A stretch of 64,000 bases of DNA from Leishmania donovani (GCF_000227135.1 NC_018253.1:766762-830761), one strand, 5' to 3'; positions 50,301 to 60,279 are shown, counted from the first letter of the stretch. Notes: generated from the letters alone by a model not told the origin. Program-made: numbers and translations.

Positions 50301-53300
50301 TCGCGGGAGATGCTGCGCAGCGTGTACGAGTACGTCGCGTACATGTGTGTAGCGAAGCGACATGCAGAGCTGCAGCGTCGGCGCAGAAAACGCGAAGAGC
50401 ACCTTAGCAAAGAACTTGCCGCCGGTAGGCTGACGCGCGATGCCCAGCGGTACCTGCGCTGCCCCCATTGTGGTGTAGTCGGGAAGGTAGTAAGAAGCTC
50501 TGCCGCGCGAGGTGAAAGTGAGGCTATGCCGTCAAACCCTTTGCTATCTTCAACACCGGCCCAATCGCAGCATCTGCGTCACGACAGGAAGCACCACCAT
50601 CACCACCATAACCCCCATCATTCAAGCGCGTCGCGCGATCCCCCGCTGGTCTCGGCCACCAGCACACCACAGCCGTCGCTCTTTCCGCAAAGTAGTGCGC
50701 CAACAGCGAATGGCTCCTTAGAGTTGCCGTTAGCACAGCAGCAGCACACGGAGAGGTTTGGATGGTCGGCGGCGAAATCGCCATCGCCGCGGCCGACACC
50801 TCTGCCCCCGCAGCCGCCACGGCGCTCGGTTTTTGGGATGGGTAGTGCGACCCAAGGCGGTAGCCGTGTCGCGGTCGAAAACACCAACGTTAAAGTTGAC
50901 GAGTGCGCGAACGCGCATCGCGCCGTGGTCGTCGACGAGGTAGGCGATGCCTTAGCAACGCTCCCGGCGTCTGCGGTGCTACAGTCGCCAGCCACTGCAC
51001 TAGTTTCGCGGGTGGCATGCGCACCATTGACGAGGGGTGGCAGTGGCACATCCGGGCCGTCCCCAGCGCTCCCGTCCTTGCCGCAGTCTGCCTCGCTTCC
51101 GCCGCTGCGACTGCAGCCGCAGAAAAGGCTTCAAGAAGCGGATCGCTCGTCACAGGAGTCGAACAACATCTGGTCGACGTCGGCGCTTCAGCTGTCCAGC
51201 GTCGGGGCGGCGCTGCCGTCGTCTTCTCCGAGTCCGTCGCCACAGCAGCCACTTTTGACTCCTACTGTGGGCGCCATGGCAGCACCGGCGCCTGCAAAGC
51301 TGCACACCTCTCCGCGTGTCCCCGGCACGAAAGGGGCGGCGCTGGCCGGGACCACCAACAGCAGCGACACCCGCGTCGAGGCGCTTCTAGACACGCTGGT
51401 AGTGAGCGGCGAGCTCTCGCAGTCTCTTCACATGAATTCGCAGTCGTACGAGGCAGGCGCGCAGGCGGCCTTTGATCGATACGCCGGCGCTTCAGGTAAC
51501 GAGCTGCTTGCACTACGGCAGCAGCCACCGACCACCGTACTGGCACGCGGCGCACACGAGGCGCGCCTTCTCGACGAGTCCACCACAGCTCTGTCGCCTC
51601 GAAAAACTGCTGAGGAGCGCGGCCATGCCACTAGTGGGGATGCTGCCGTGCAACGGTCGTCTTCATGTGCGGCGGTCGCGAACAGCAACAGCAACAGCCA
51701 CAGCCTCCGCGTCGGCGGTATCGACAGCGACGCCGAGGATGGACGGCTGGGGCTGGCCGGCTCTGTGGCGCATCACACGTCAGGATCGACGGCCTCGCAT
51801 CCATTCACCATACCAACGGCCACCTCACCGGACCGCTCCATGCTGATGGTGCCCACAGGCACACGCGACACCACGGCTACGCACGATACAACGGCAGCGC
51901 TGTGGGCGCTGGTGGCATCTGCTGATTCTTCCGCGCCAAAGTGTGCGCCTCCTACTGCGACGAGTGCGGCGGCCACCACCGCGGCCGCCGTCACGACGGC
52001 CCTCAACGCAGAAGTGAGGGTCATGGGCAGCAGCTCGAGGAGCAACCCCAACCCCAACAACATGAGCGGCACCAACTCGCTCTTATGCCCGATGGCGGGA
52101 TCAACCCTGACGCCGGCGGTGCCGACTCTGGCGCGCTCGCCGACGCCGCTGCAGAGCCAAGCGGGCGAAGACGATGGGGATAACCCTGCTGTAGCGCAGC
52201 GCTGGTTCGGCACGAACGCTGACGAAACGGCACGAGACCACGATCTCAGCGGCGGCGCGTCTTACGTGTGCCTCGGCTGCCACCGCGACGTGATACCAAA
52301 ACAGCCGTTGCTGACGTCGATCAGCGACCATAGCTCGTTGCACCGCCGTTCCCAGCACGCTCATCACTCAACTGCACGACACAGTAACCACACGAACAAC
52401 AACACCAACAGCGGTGGCGGTGATGACAGCGTGGAAGACGATAGGACCGAGCAGACTGTGGGTGCGGACATCGGAGTAATGGCGTTCGAAGACCTCCTGC
52501 AGGATGACGCGTTCACGTATGCGTTGCACAACGCCTTGTGCGAGCTGCTCATGATGCCGTCAACGCGAGAGCCACCACCGCCGTTGCCAACGGCGTCGCA
52601 CAAGAGAAGTCGAAAAAGGTCACCAAGAACGTCGGCGGCGCGCGCGGACCTGAATGGCTTCCTCCATCCCGTTTTACCGAGTGCACCCGTGCACCAAACC
52701 GGCGCACTTCTGCAGCACTCGTCGGAGGATACAGCTATAGCGGTGACCGACGCCAAAGGTGAGGTGCGCAGAGTTGCTGCGATGGATGTGGGTGCCCTTT
52801 CGTGTCTCTCACCCGGTGTGCCGCATCAGCAGTGCCTAGAGGCGATGGGAGGCGGCGGCGCGGTCTCTTTCGAAAGTATCGGCAGCTGGATCGGTGACGA
52901 CGAAAACGAGCTCACGCAGCAGCAACGCGAACCACCCACGTCCCCACTTTCCATTTCAGCTGCACCGTCATCTTCATCCACGCCGTCCATGTCAACGTCC
53001 TTAGAAAGCTCGTCGGCGGCAGCGGTCAGGGAGGGCGGCGGCTGCTCGGCCGCTTCTTCGCCCATTCGCCTTTCGCTCCCGTGCTGCGGGCTGACAGTGA
53101 GTGTGCTGCCGTACGTGGAGCCGCAAGTGCCCTCTGCGGCGACGCTAGAACACTCCAGTGACAGCGGCATCCAGCGCCGAGGAACAACGGAGAAGCGCCT
53201 GATGCGGGCGAGGAATGCAATCAGGAAAACCATCGGCATTGCGCGCCTACCACGGCAACGCTTTGGCACACCGGCGCCGCTTTCTCGGCCAGTGATCCCG

Positions 53301-56300
53301 CGCATGCGCGAGGACGCGGCGACACGGGGGCTGACGCCATCCACGATGCTCATGAGCGACGTTGCCGCCTCTCACCGCCGTTGCAGGCGCAGCTGCAGCA
53401 AGCAGCGGCAAGGGCCGCGCATCCATCGCGACACGCCACCGCGCCAGCGGCGGCGCAGCAGCTCGAGCACTGCAGCGCCAAGGCTCACTTCTATGGAAAG
53501 TCCACCCAATGGCCCCGTGATGCACAGCGCGGCGGCGTCGAAGGCGCTCATAATGAAGGGCACGTTCAGCAGTGAGAAGCACCGCATCCAAGTAAACCCA
53601 CGCACCCCGCTGGACGCCGTGAGCAAAAATCGTATCATGAAGCGCATCTTCCGCCAAGACCGGCTTGGCAGCAGGAGCGACACCACGGCCGCCGCAGTCG
53701 CCCGCTCATCGGAGACTGAGAAGCGCTATGGCAAGGGCTTAGATCCTGTTGCTGCTGCTGCTGCTGCTGCTGCGGTGAACAGACGAGATGGTGCTGGGTC
53801 TGCAGCAGGCGTATCAGTCAGCGCGCGGGGTTCTGATATGCGCAAGCAGCGCTGCCTCCGCCACCACCGCCGTTCCTACACACAAGAGCTAGCCCAGCAG
53901 CATGCTCAGCTGCTCTTGCCTCCTGGCCGTGTCCCCAAGCCACTCGGGCTCGATCTAGGCGTGTATGAAGACTCCAGCCTTGTACTCGAGATCGATCTCG
54001 CGTACCCGCGGCTGCCTCGCGGCAACGTGCGGGAGCTTCTTGCGGAGTGGAAGGACACCTGTCAACCTCACCCTGTTTTAGTGGAAGCGGTTATCCGCAA
54101 CATCGTGTACGCTGTGCTGGTGCAGCTGTCTGCCCTGCACGCTGCCGGCCGTACGCACGGGAGTGTCAAGTCGACCAACGTTTTTCCGCTATGGCATGCC
54201 ATGGAGGGCACGCGAGAGTCGGGGCTCATGATGCCGCCGCGGCCACGCCAGCGCCCAACGTCCCCATCCCCGCTCGCGGTGGCGCGCGTGAAATCTGAGG
54301 CAGAACCGATGCAGGAACGCGGGAGGAAAGCGGAGGCAACGATAAAGAATGAAGAGGAAGGTGAGCGTCGGCGAAGCGCCTCCAATGCTGAGGGCGAGGG
54401 CGCCTGTGAGCCGGGTGGTGCATCGGCTGCCGCGCCGCCAGCGACAGATCAAGCCGCACCAGTGCCACAGCGGTGTACCTCCGAAAAGTCCACCTCACCC
54501 ACCAATCCTCGCTCCCTCTCCAATCGACGACGACATCTGGCGCCACACACGGCGGTAGCGCATCTCAGACTCTATCAAAAGACGCGCTCCCGAAACCGCG
54601 GGGCACAGAGCAGAATCAATCCTGCTCACGGATTTGGCGCGGCTCGTGGCACACCAAGTGCGGCAAAGGGCTCTGCATCAGCAGCGCTGCCAGGAAGGTC
54701 TTGTGCTCCCACTGCAAACGCATCCTCTACCGGGCTGGCGACCGTTATGGCTGATTACCGCCACAGCAGTTTCAGCGTCAGTACCGGCGGCAGCGCGCGC
54801 ACCGACAGCAAGCAGGCTGACACCAGCACTGCTCCACACATGCCTGTGGGCCTATCGCCCCAGTCGTCCATGCTGTCGTCCCCCTCCGCCGTCTTACCCT
54901 CAGAGCCCATGCCCACTCCAACGCTGACCTCAGCATGCAGTCCGTGTGCGGCGTTGCTGACCACAGACGCGATCCAGCCCTACCACCCGAACAGCTGCAG
55001 CAGGAGCACCACCATGTTCTCGCCTGCTATTGGCATGATCTCCAACCCGCGTCTGCGCCGCGGCGGAGGTGCCGCGGCGCGGCTCAGACGCGGCAGCATC
55101 GGGACCAACGTCGGCGGCAAGGACGACGCTTGTGACTTCAACGGCGATGCAGAAGATGAGGACGATAGCGCGCTCGTACCCCTCGTCGCTGAGGTTTTGA
55201 CGCTGCCATCTACTGTGCTGCGCGCCTCAGCGGTGGAACCCGGCACTGCTGAGCCGCAGACACAGCTGCAGAACGGCCTGTGGGGGACGTCACCGATGAG
55301 TGTGATGCCGTCTTGCACTTCCTTCGCAGCTATACCGCGGCATCGCGACTATCGCTGCGGTCGTCGAAGCCGCCAAGGGCGCGGCTTGTGGTCATCCGCA
55401 GTAGAGGATCCGGAGGAGTGGCTTGCGTCCGCAGCCCCGCGGCGCTACGTACGTGGGGTGGAGCTGCGGCCTCCAGCGGCTGTGTGGTTTCCTCGAGTTG
55501 CCGTAGACGAAGCTGCGCTCGCAGACAAGAAGCCGAGTGCCGACCATGGCGTATCACTGTCGCCGGACGCTGCAACGGTGCTGGAGCGCACGCCCGATGT
55601 CGCAGCACAGCTTGTGCTAACCCGAGGTCCAGTGGGAGCTGTGCCGCACCCGCAGCTCGACAGTGTTGGCAGAGACGAGACGAATGCACCCGCGGCCGCA
55701 ACTGCTCACCGGGAGAGGCGCCGGAGCAGTTCCGCGGGCCCTTCGACGTCCTCGTCTGCCGCGCTGCATGGCGCCAGCGACGGAGCTGGCCAGTACGCGC
55801 CAGATCCGCTGCAGTGGTCGCGCCAGGTACTGCTGGTAGAAAACCTTAGCGCAGTTGTCGCTGCCGCGTTGCGCACTGCCATGACCTGCGTGCTCATGCG
55901 GCATCGACCGCGCCAACACCCATCGCCGCTGTCGTCACCCCTCCCCCTTGCCACGTCGACGAAGACGCCTGTATCGCACTCAGAGAAAGCGCGTCATGCA
56001 TCAGACGCCCTTGCTGATCCCGCCACCGCGGCTGCTGAGAGGCAGGGCCTTCGTCCAGCCGCTTGCTCCAAGTCGGCTGCTGCAGCGGCCACACAGCGAC
56101 GCACGAGAGTCGCAGCGTCTACGCCGGTGCTGCGTGTGCATGTACCGGATGTGGTTCGCAGTCCTCCTCCTCTGCCGCCCAATCTTTTTGCCATCCAAGA
56201 GTCAGAATACGTGCCAGCACCCGAGCTGATTCGTTCCTCTGCCGATGAAGCCCGCGCGCTACGGCGACTGTGGCCTCCGCACCCCAGCGGTGCAGCTGCG

Positions 56301-59300
56301 GCGGACAAGGTTGAGGGAGAGCAGGTTGCAGGGGAACACCCTGGCTTGTCTCATAGCCACATAGCAGCAGCTGCTGATGCGGGGGCGGCGGGCGCGGCGC
56401 AGCTGCGCGAGGCCTTGGCACGGCTAGAGGCGGCCGCGTCACCAACGACGACGCTGCGCAACACCCTCGACCCTTACCCTGCCGTCAGCGCAGCGGCGGA
56501 TATCTGGGAATTGGGTATGATGGCGCTTGAGCTTGCCGATGGCAAGCCGCCGATGACGTGGTTGAAACAGCGCGAGCCAGCGCCGGCGTTGCGCACCTAT
56601 CCATGGTCTTCCTACTTCCACGCGTTTGTATCACTGTGCCTGCAGCGCAGCCCAGAGCAGCGCGGCACAGCGGCAGAGTTGCTGCGGCACCCGTGGTTCA
56701 GCGTGGCCCTGGTGCCGCAAGCCTCCTTACCGTCGTTGCCAACGGCCAGTCGAAGCAACGGCGGCGGCTGGTGCCAAGGCACAGCCGGCAGCGGTTCAGC
56801 CGGCGCGCCGGCCGAATCAAGGAACTCGGCGGCAGGTTTTCAGGGTGTCAAGGCGGGGGGGCCCGCGCCGGTGAGCCCGACGACACTGCCGCTATTGCCG
56901 GTGCGTCCGCCAGGTGTCATGGGCGTCGGCTGCTTGACCGCGGAGGAGAAGGCAGAGTGGGAGAACTACGACTACACGCTGCTCTACGCGTCTGCTGCGC
57001 AGTCGACTCGCCCGCTCACGACGAGCACCGCTGCGGCTACTGCAGCTGTGGCCACAGCTGCAGAGAACCACCACCCCAGTGGCGACTCCAGCGTGCGACT
57101 AGAATGCCCATTGGCGCATGGGACACAGGGAGCCGCAACATCTGCGTCAGCGGTTACCGCGGGGGCGCGCAACAGCCGGGAAGCAAGCGCTGCGGACGCC
57201 ATGAGCGTCGGTGAAACACCATCGTTTCTGGGGCAGAGTCTGCGTAGAACCGACGCGCCTTCACCGTCGCCCGCCGCTGCCGCCGCCGCGGTAGCGTCGC
57301 AGTCTTCCGCTCTCACCGTTTCTAGCCCTGGTGGCTGCACCGCTGTTGGGCTACCACCGGCTGTCGCTGCATCCGCCATCTCCGCCAAGGCCTCCGCAAA
57401 CGACGAGCTGATGACATCAATGTGCGCGGTCGACCTTGCACAAAACTTTGCAGAGCTCATCGCTCAGCGATGGGTAACGCAGCAGCAGCAGCAGCAGCTG
57501 GTCCCGTCGCTGGCCACGGCGGCCGGCGCGCACGACGGGGCTGCGAAGGGAAGGCAGGCGATGCCACCGTCTCAGCGCAACTTCTTCACTGCCGCTGCTG
57601 CGGCGACGTCTTTGGTCGGTGTCAGCCCTGTCCTCCTTTCTGTTATCTCCCCTCGGCCCACCACCGCCGGTGCCGCTGCGGCGGCAGCCGCCTACAACGC
57701 AGCGTCGCCCCGATCCTCGCCGTCGACAGCTGGCCAAGGCGCGGTTTCGCAGCAGCAGTCGGAGCTGTTGCGCTCGAAGATCAGCCCTGATGAGATGATG
57801 GTGCCAATGTGGGGAGGGCACAGCACGACGTTCAGCAACAACACCTCGCTGAGTGGCCAACTGGCGGCGGTCCCTGTCATATCCCCGCGCGGCGCTCCGT
57901 CGCCGTTGCCGCTGCCATCACCGGAGTTCGTCGGCAGAGGAGCGGGGCGACTGCTGCCGGCCTACCTGCCTACACTTTATGCCCCGCTGCGTGACCCGCG
58001 GGGTGATCCAATGCTGACAGCGGCGAATGCCTGGGCACTTCCGTGGACGGCAAGAATGATGGACGAGTGGGGCGGTGCAGCAGGCATTCAGTCGCAGTCG
58101 CAGCAGGCACGGCCTTCCGCAGCGCGCGATGCCGCACTGCCGTGGTTTCAGCTAAGCGCGCGCGTCGCAGCAGGGAGCTCGCAGCCGCCCATGTATTCCA
58201 CCCCTCAGGCGTTGTCGCGCAAGGATGGCAGCGTCAGTGGAGGTGGAGACGGTCGCCCGGTCCTGCACTGTGACCGCGGCGATTCCGATGGCAACGCTAG
58301 CACAGGCAGTGGCCGTTGCAGCAACTCACAGTATCACGGTCGACACGCGCGAACGGCGTCTGGTAGCTCGAGCCAAAGTAGTAGCTCCAGCAGCACACGA
58401 AGCGACAGCGACAACGACCGGACTGCCAGCGGCGGGCTGCAGGTCGTGCGCGGTGGTACTCACATCTACGCCAGTGAAGGCAGATTTTATGACGTTTACA
58501 TGCCCAAAGTGGGTGGTGAAGTGCCGGTCCCGACGCGAAAGCCGGCGCAGCACTTCAATGACACCCTCAACACGGCGTCGCTGCCTCTCACCGACGACGC
58601 AGCTAGCCGCAGCGTCACCTTCAAGGTCGGCACATCGGAGCAGCGCGCTGGTGGTGGCGACAACATGATGCTGAACGACCCCGCGCCGGACGGCGGCGCG
58701 GCTGCCGTGGAGGAGGGCGTCTCCTCCTCTTGCGCGGCTGCGCGAAAGCTTCGAATGCCAGGTGGTGATGGGCACTGGCCTCGACATGGGCGACACGGCG
58801 GTTCCACTGGTAGAGGTGATGATGATGATTACGGCCCAGTACCCCGAGTGCCCTCGCCTTCCTCCTCTCGTTCAGCGCATCATCTCAACGGCACCATCGC
58901 CACCGCGCTGGCACGCTTGTCGATGATAGCGTACCTTCCTTCTGACACTGACGGGAACTGGAGTGAGACCAGCAGCAGCAGCGCAATCGGCAGCAGCAGC
59001 GATAACGAAAACAGCACCAGATCCAGCGACGGGTCCGATTCTGCTACTTTGTCTCCGATGTGGGGACCGCCAGTGTGTCAGTCGACTCCGCTCGAGTCGG
59101 ACGATAAGGCTGCTTACATGCAAGGCTTCGCCATCAGCGGTGATGGCACCAGCTGTGAGGAGCCGGACGAGGACGATGATGGGCCGTCGATGAGCGCGGA
59201 GGTGCGGTGCGATGAGCTGCTTCGCTGCTTGTCGGCGCTGCAGCGCAACTGCCCGGTGGCAGTAAGTCTGTGGTGCGTCCGTGTGCTGCAGCAGGCGATG

Positions 59301-59663
59301 CGGCACCCCTGGACGGCCGCGAGCGCGGCGCGGGTCCTGGAGCGAATCGAGAGTCTTCTGCCTGAGGGGCGGGTGAGAAACCTCGACTGGCTCAAGCGAC
59401 CGGACAGCTCGCCGTCGCCGTCGCAGTCCTCGCCTGACCCTCTGGGCACAGGCGACGCGCAACGCCGCGAGAGAGCAGCTGGCACAGCAGGAGACGGCAG
59501 CTCCTCTCTCTCTGCGGTGGGGGCTGCCGCCAGAGCGTCGTCTCGCTCCTCTGCCGGTGCACTGCCTCCCGCGGAGCTGGACGCGAGCCCCAGCACCTTC
59601 CAGAATTACGAGATGGCAAAGTGGATACATGCGCTGCATCAGGTGCTTCCACGATGCACATAG
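47364..59663 (+). CDS. Giant STE-like pseudokinase
   Basis: The 4099-aa product (12.3 kb, one exon) is mostly low-complexity Ser/Ala/Thr/Pro/Gly sequence with a His cluster (about 1077-1086), poly-Ala (about 2130) and poly-Gln (about 3373). A split kinase fold is visible. A hinge-like LVLEIDLAYPRLPRGN lies near 2206, and a catalytic-loop equivalent THGSVKSTNVF near H2265 has Ser where the catalytic Asp belongs. The C-lobe ADIWELGMMALELADGKPP (D3046) and SPEQRGTAAELLRHPWF (about 3097-3113) resembles STE20/MST kinases. I find no glycine loop, VAIK lysine or DFG, so it is probably catalytically dead. About 780 residues are inserted between catalytic loop and C-lobe. Two CXXC pairs (C1033/C1036, C1636/C1639) may bind zinc. 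A conserved-looking C-terminal helical block (about 3950-4010, LLRCLSALQRNCPVAVSLW) is unassigned. Role unknown; scaffold is an inference. Confidence 0.8.
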   Translation: MTRRTASSTTSGSDFSNSCDEGSILEVEALEERAELADTGRHLPAPALRGGVTVGGARHSSAAVLSGAAGAPLGEAFDGRRHSRDQRQLSAPHQQRLLPVPPSQRPERGDDFMGTGRDVGFNDSFDGFPLYVDEDGVMKVSGHRRHDPFAFGYDAVEEADLATDGARGGGGRRNSYHGGSGAAFGSSSGTSDGAFVSGSSSYSSSLYEEHYEPSHQQRGRASVHGHRHSADTNVGARYGYTPLEMHYAGGAGVVATYDDDGAPVPIDAALPSHHHIASRRRRLVGAASSAQARAHNAKRRRSSRKKGKRTRRRGTRGGQLGRRNTNATATSHSPAGRHGSHSGAHSSSRLPTRLSGSSPVLLGTNPLLNIGGVNVAATASAAAAAAIHGGLSSLLSAGASINVGPSEAEKVVRMREHLLAREAAVKKRYSAVRRGSAGTASTGATVGSDRGAWKTAAADTLRVLASSRTGDGAGRAATSSGALASQHTSGAEPFSPLSMSLKDLNRSIGLNTGKAGPGSAFALATLRSARLRSKDAATQLQAVTTTGESVYVREDPASAAAARARGSDGKGISGDDGAPGAMHGTALAAGTATHFEQLMMTLRDPYTGLAIASAYTPLITRAEAAVAVHTCAAGIQFFRDPTVPRPSAVAFLPSTSSALPATPSRLLSTAYVLDVGNPPLAPTPAGIATVPDEGSLRASFGAPYTSTTPHTTISANPSTTSLSPQKLHNRDGVARVYKAATAAGDSAQVRRCPPTEADRFCDVRPRLTARDENANAGAPPTVASSGNGGAALSGVSGLRGSGQYTATPLSSGDCARSWWRLQSGGAAAAGGYSSAAAPAAAADISDSSDLFPWRWRGRASAFDMGGGEVQDGVPIAAAWQDEAVRGCYGVWPAVAHLRGAADEYGVSLPPAGTSSSASAAMPPFFAWPHPAPQLPAYPPSIAPYAAPLHPQQNTRYHAWTAEGVSATSNTSCVVHVFTVSREMLRSVYEYVAYMCVAKRHAELQRRRRKREEHLSKELAAGRLTRDAQRYLRCPHCGVVGKVVRSSAARGESEAMPSNPLLSSTPAQSQHLRHDRKHHHHHHNPHHSSASRDPPLVSATSTPQPSLFPQSSAPTANGSLELPLAQQQHTERFGWSAAKSPSPRPTPLPPQPPRRSVFGMGSATQGGSRVAVENTNVKVDECANAHRAVVVDEVGDALATLPASAVLQSPATALVSRVACAPLTRGGSGTSGPSPALPSLPQSASLPPLRLQPQKRLQEADRSSQESNNIWSTSALQLSSVGAALPSSSPSPSPQQPLLTPTVGAMAAPAPAKLHTSPRVPGTKGAALAGTTNSSDTRVEALLDTLVVSGELSQSLHMNSQSYEAGAQAAFDRYAGASGNELLALRQQPPTTVLARGAHEARLLDESTTALSPRKTAEERGHATSGDAAVQRSSSCAAVANSNSNSHSLRVGGIDSDAEDGRLGLAGSVAHHTSGSTASHPFTIPTATSPDRSMLMVPTGTRDTTATHDTTAALWALVASADSSAPKCAPPTATSAAATTAAAVTTALNAEVRVMGSSSRSNPNPNNMSGTNSLLCPMAGSTLTPAVPTLARSPTPLQSQAGEDDGDNPAVAQRWFGTNADETARDHDLSGGASYVCLGCHRDVIPKQPLLTSISDHSSLHRRSQHAHHSTARHSNHTNNNTNSGGGDDSVEDDRTEQTVGADIGVMAFEDLLQDDAFTYALHNALCELLMMPSTREPPPPLPTASHKRSRKRSPRTSAARADLNGFLHPVLPSAPVHQTGALLQHSSEDTAIAVTDAKGEVRRVAAMDVGALSCLSPGVPHQQCLEAMGGGGAVSFESIGSWIGDDENELTQQQREPPTSPLSISAAPSSSSTPSMSTSLESSSAAAVREGGGCSAASSPIRLSLPCCGLTVSVLPYVEPQVPSAATLEHSSDSGIQRRGTTEKRLMRARNAIRKTIGIARLPRQRFGTPAPLSRPVIPRMREDAATRGLTPSTMLMSDVAASHRRCRRSCSKQRQGPRIHRDTPPRQRRRSSSSTAAPRLTSMESPPNGPVMHSAAASKALIMKGTFSSEKHRIQVNPRTPLDAVSKNRIMKRIFRQDRLGSRSDTTAAAVARSSETEKRYGKGLDPVAAAAAAAAVNRRDGAGSAAGVSVSARGSDMRKQRCLRHHRRSYTQELAQQHAQLLLPPGRVPKPLGLDLGVYEDSSLVLEIDLAYPRLPRGNVRELLAEWKDTCQPHPVLVEAVIRNIVYAVLVQLSALHAAGRTHGSVKSTNVFPLWHAMEGTRESGLMMPPRPRQRPTSPSPLAVARVKSEAEPMQERGRKAEATIKNEEEGERRRSASNAEGEGACEPGGASAAAPPATDQAAPVPQRCTSEKSTSPTNPRSLSNRRRHLAPHTAVAHLRLYQKTRSRNRGAQSRINPAHGFGAARGTPSAAKGSASAALPGRSCAPTANASSTGLATVMADYRHSSFSVSTGGSARTDSKQADTSTAPHMPVGLSPQSSMLSSPSAVLPSEPMPTPTLTSACSPCAALLTTDAIQPYHPNSCSRSTTMFSPAIGMISNPRLRRGGGAAARLRRGSIGTNVGGKDDACDFNGDAEDEDDSALVPLVAEVLTLPSTVLRASAVEPGTAEPQTQLQNGLWGTSPMSVMPSCTSFAAIPRHRDYRCGRRSRQGRGLWSSAVEDPEEWLASAAPRRYVRGVELRPPAAVWFPRVAVDEAALADKKPSADHGVSLSPDAATVLERTPDVAAQLVLTRGPVGAVPHPQLDSVGRDETNAPAAATAHRERRRSSSAGPSTSSSAALHGASDGAGQYAPDPLQWSRQVLLVENLSAVVAAALRTAMTCVLMRHRPRQHPSPLSSPLPLATSTKTPVSHSEKARHASDALADPATAAAERQGLRPAACSKSAAAAATQRRTRVAASTPVLRVHVPDVVRSPPPLPPNLFAIQESEYVPAPELIRSSADEARALRRLWPPHPSGAAAADKVEGEQVAGEHPGLSHSHIAAAADAGAAGAAQLREALARLEAAASPTTTLRNTLDPYPAVSAAADIWELGMMALELADGKPPMTWLKQREPAPALRTYPWSSYFHAFVSLCLQRSPEQRGTAAELLRHPWFSVALVPQASLPSLPTASRSNGGGWCQGTAGSGSAGAPAESRNSAAGFQGVKAGGPAPVSPTTLPLLPVRPPGVMGVGCLTAEEKAEWENYDYTLLYASAAQSTRPLTTSTAAATAAVATAAENHHPSGDSSVRLECPLAHGTQGAATSASAVTAGARNSREASAADAMSVGETPSFLGQSLRRTDAPSPSPAAAAAAVASQSSALTVSSPGGCTAVGLPPAVAASAISAKASANDELMTSMCAVDLAQNFAELIAQRWVTQQQQQQLVPSLATAAGAHDGAAKGRQAMPPSQRNFFTAAAAATSLVGVSPVLLSVISPRPTTAGAAAAAAAYNAASPRSSPSTAGQGAVSQQQSELLRSKISPDEMMVPMWGGHSTTFSNNTSLSGQLAAVPVISPRGAPSPLPLPSPEFVGRGAGRLLPAYLPTLYAPLRDPRGDPMLTAANAWALPWTARMMDEWGGAAGIQSQSQQARPSAARDAALPWFQLSARVAAGSSQPPMYSTPQALSRKDGSVSGGGDGRPVLHCDRGDSDGNASTGSGRCSNSQYHGRHARTASGSSSQSSSSSSTRSDSDNDRTASGGLQVVRGGTHIYASEGRFYDVYMPKVGGEVPVPTRKPAQHFNDTLNTASLPLTDDAASRSVTFKVGTSEQRAGGGDNMMLNDPAPDGGAAAVEEGVSSSCAAARKLRMPGGDGHWPRHGRHGGSTGRGDDDDYGPVPRVPSPSSSRSAHHLNGTIATALARLSMIAYLPSDTDGNWSETSSSSAIGSSSDNENSTRSSDGSDSATLSPMWGPPVCQSTPLESDDKAAYMQGFAISGDGTSCEEPDEDDDGPSMSAEVRCDELLRCLSALQRNCPVAVSLWCVRVLQQAMRHPWTAASAARVLERIESLLPEGRVRNLDWLKRPDSSPSPSQSSPDPLGTGDAQRRERAAGTAGDGSSSLSAVGAAARASSRSSAGALPPAELDASPSTFQNYEMAKWIHALHQVLPRCT
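53751..53774 (+). repeat. (GCT)n tandem inside the giant gene (poly-Ala)
   Basis: Eight GCT units in frame encode alanines in the giant pseudokinase, starting at residue 2130; likely to vary in length between strains. Confidence 0.9.
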
Positions 59664-60279
59664 CCTCACGGATAGCGGCGTCGGGTACACAAGCACCGAC
59701 GCCCGCACCCATGGGGATAGGCAACGCGCTCCTCCCTCAACTATTTGCTCTGTTCCGACTGCTTTTCTTCTGTACGCCCGCTGTACGCGCGTGCCGGGAG
59801 GGGGGACCCCCTGCGGGGAGGAGCATCGGCAAGGGCATCGATATTATCAAGCACCGCGGCGAATGCGCACATGAACCCATACACAGATGTCTGCTTGCGT
59901 GTTTCGCAGACGGACAGACATGGATGCACGTATTCAAATCTAGGAATGAGGTCGCGTATCCCATCACGCGAAAAGAAGTGATTGCGCATGCGCTGACTTG
60001 CCTTCCCCCACCGCCTGTATCGCACTATGCGCCCTCGCGCTCACCAGCAGCCCAGAATGCAATGGGCAGGGGTCTCACCTCCCTCTTTCTCCTCTTCGCT
60101 TTTCGGATTTCCTGCTTTCTCACTATCTCGGCTGCATCGCCGCGCGCGCACACACACACGCACACACAAACACACATGCACACGCATATGCACGTACTCG
60201 TAAACCCGTCACTCCTCACGACTCGTCGATGCGACTGCACGTAACGTAGCGGACCTCCCTGCGGACATTCATTTCTGTC
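59664..60279 (+). other. Short intergenic region with CA-rich, AG-free acceptor zone
   Basis: This 616-nt spacer joins the giant gene and the RRM-like gene. The proximal part has balanced composition; the distal part carries the tract and acceptor listed separately. No gene seen. Confidence 0.65.
60079..60249 (+). promoter_or_regulatory. Candidate SL acceptor region (AG 60248-60249)
   Basis: A C/T tract (60079-60125) is followed by about 120 nt of CA repeats and other sequence without a single AG until GTAG at 60248-60249, 30 nt before the ATG at 60280. The AG exclusion zone makes this acceptor prediction specific, though the tract is unusually far from the AG. Confidence 0.5.
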
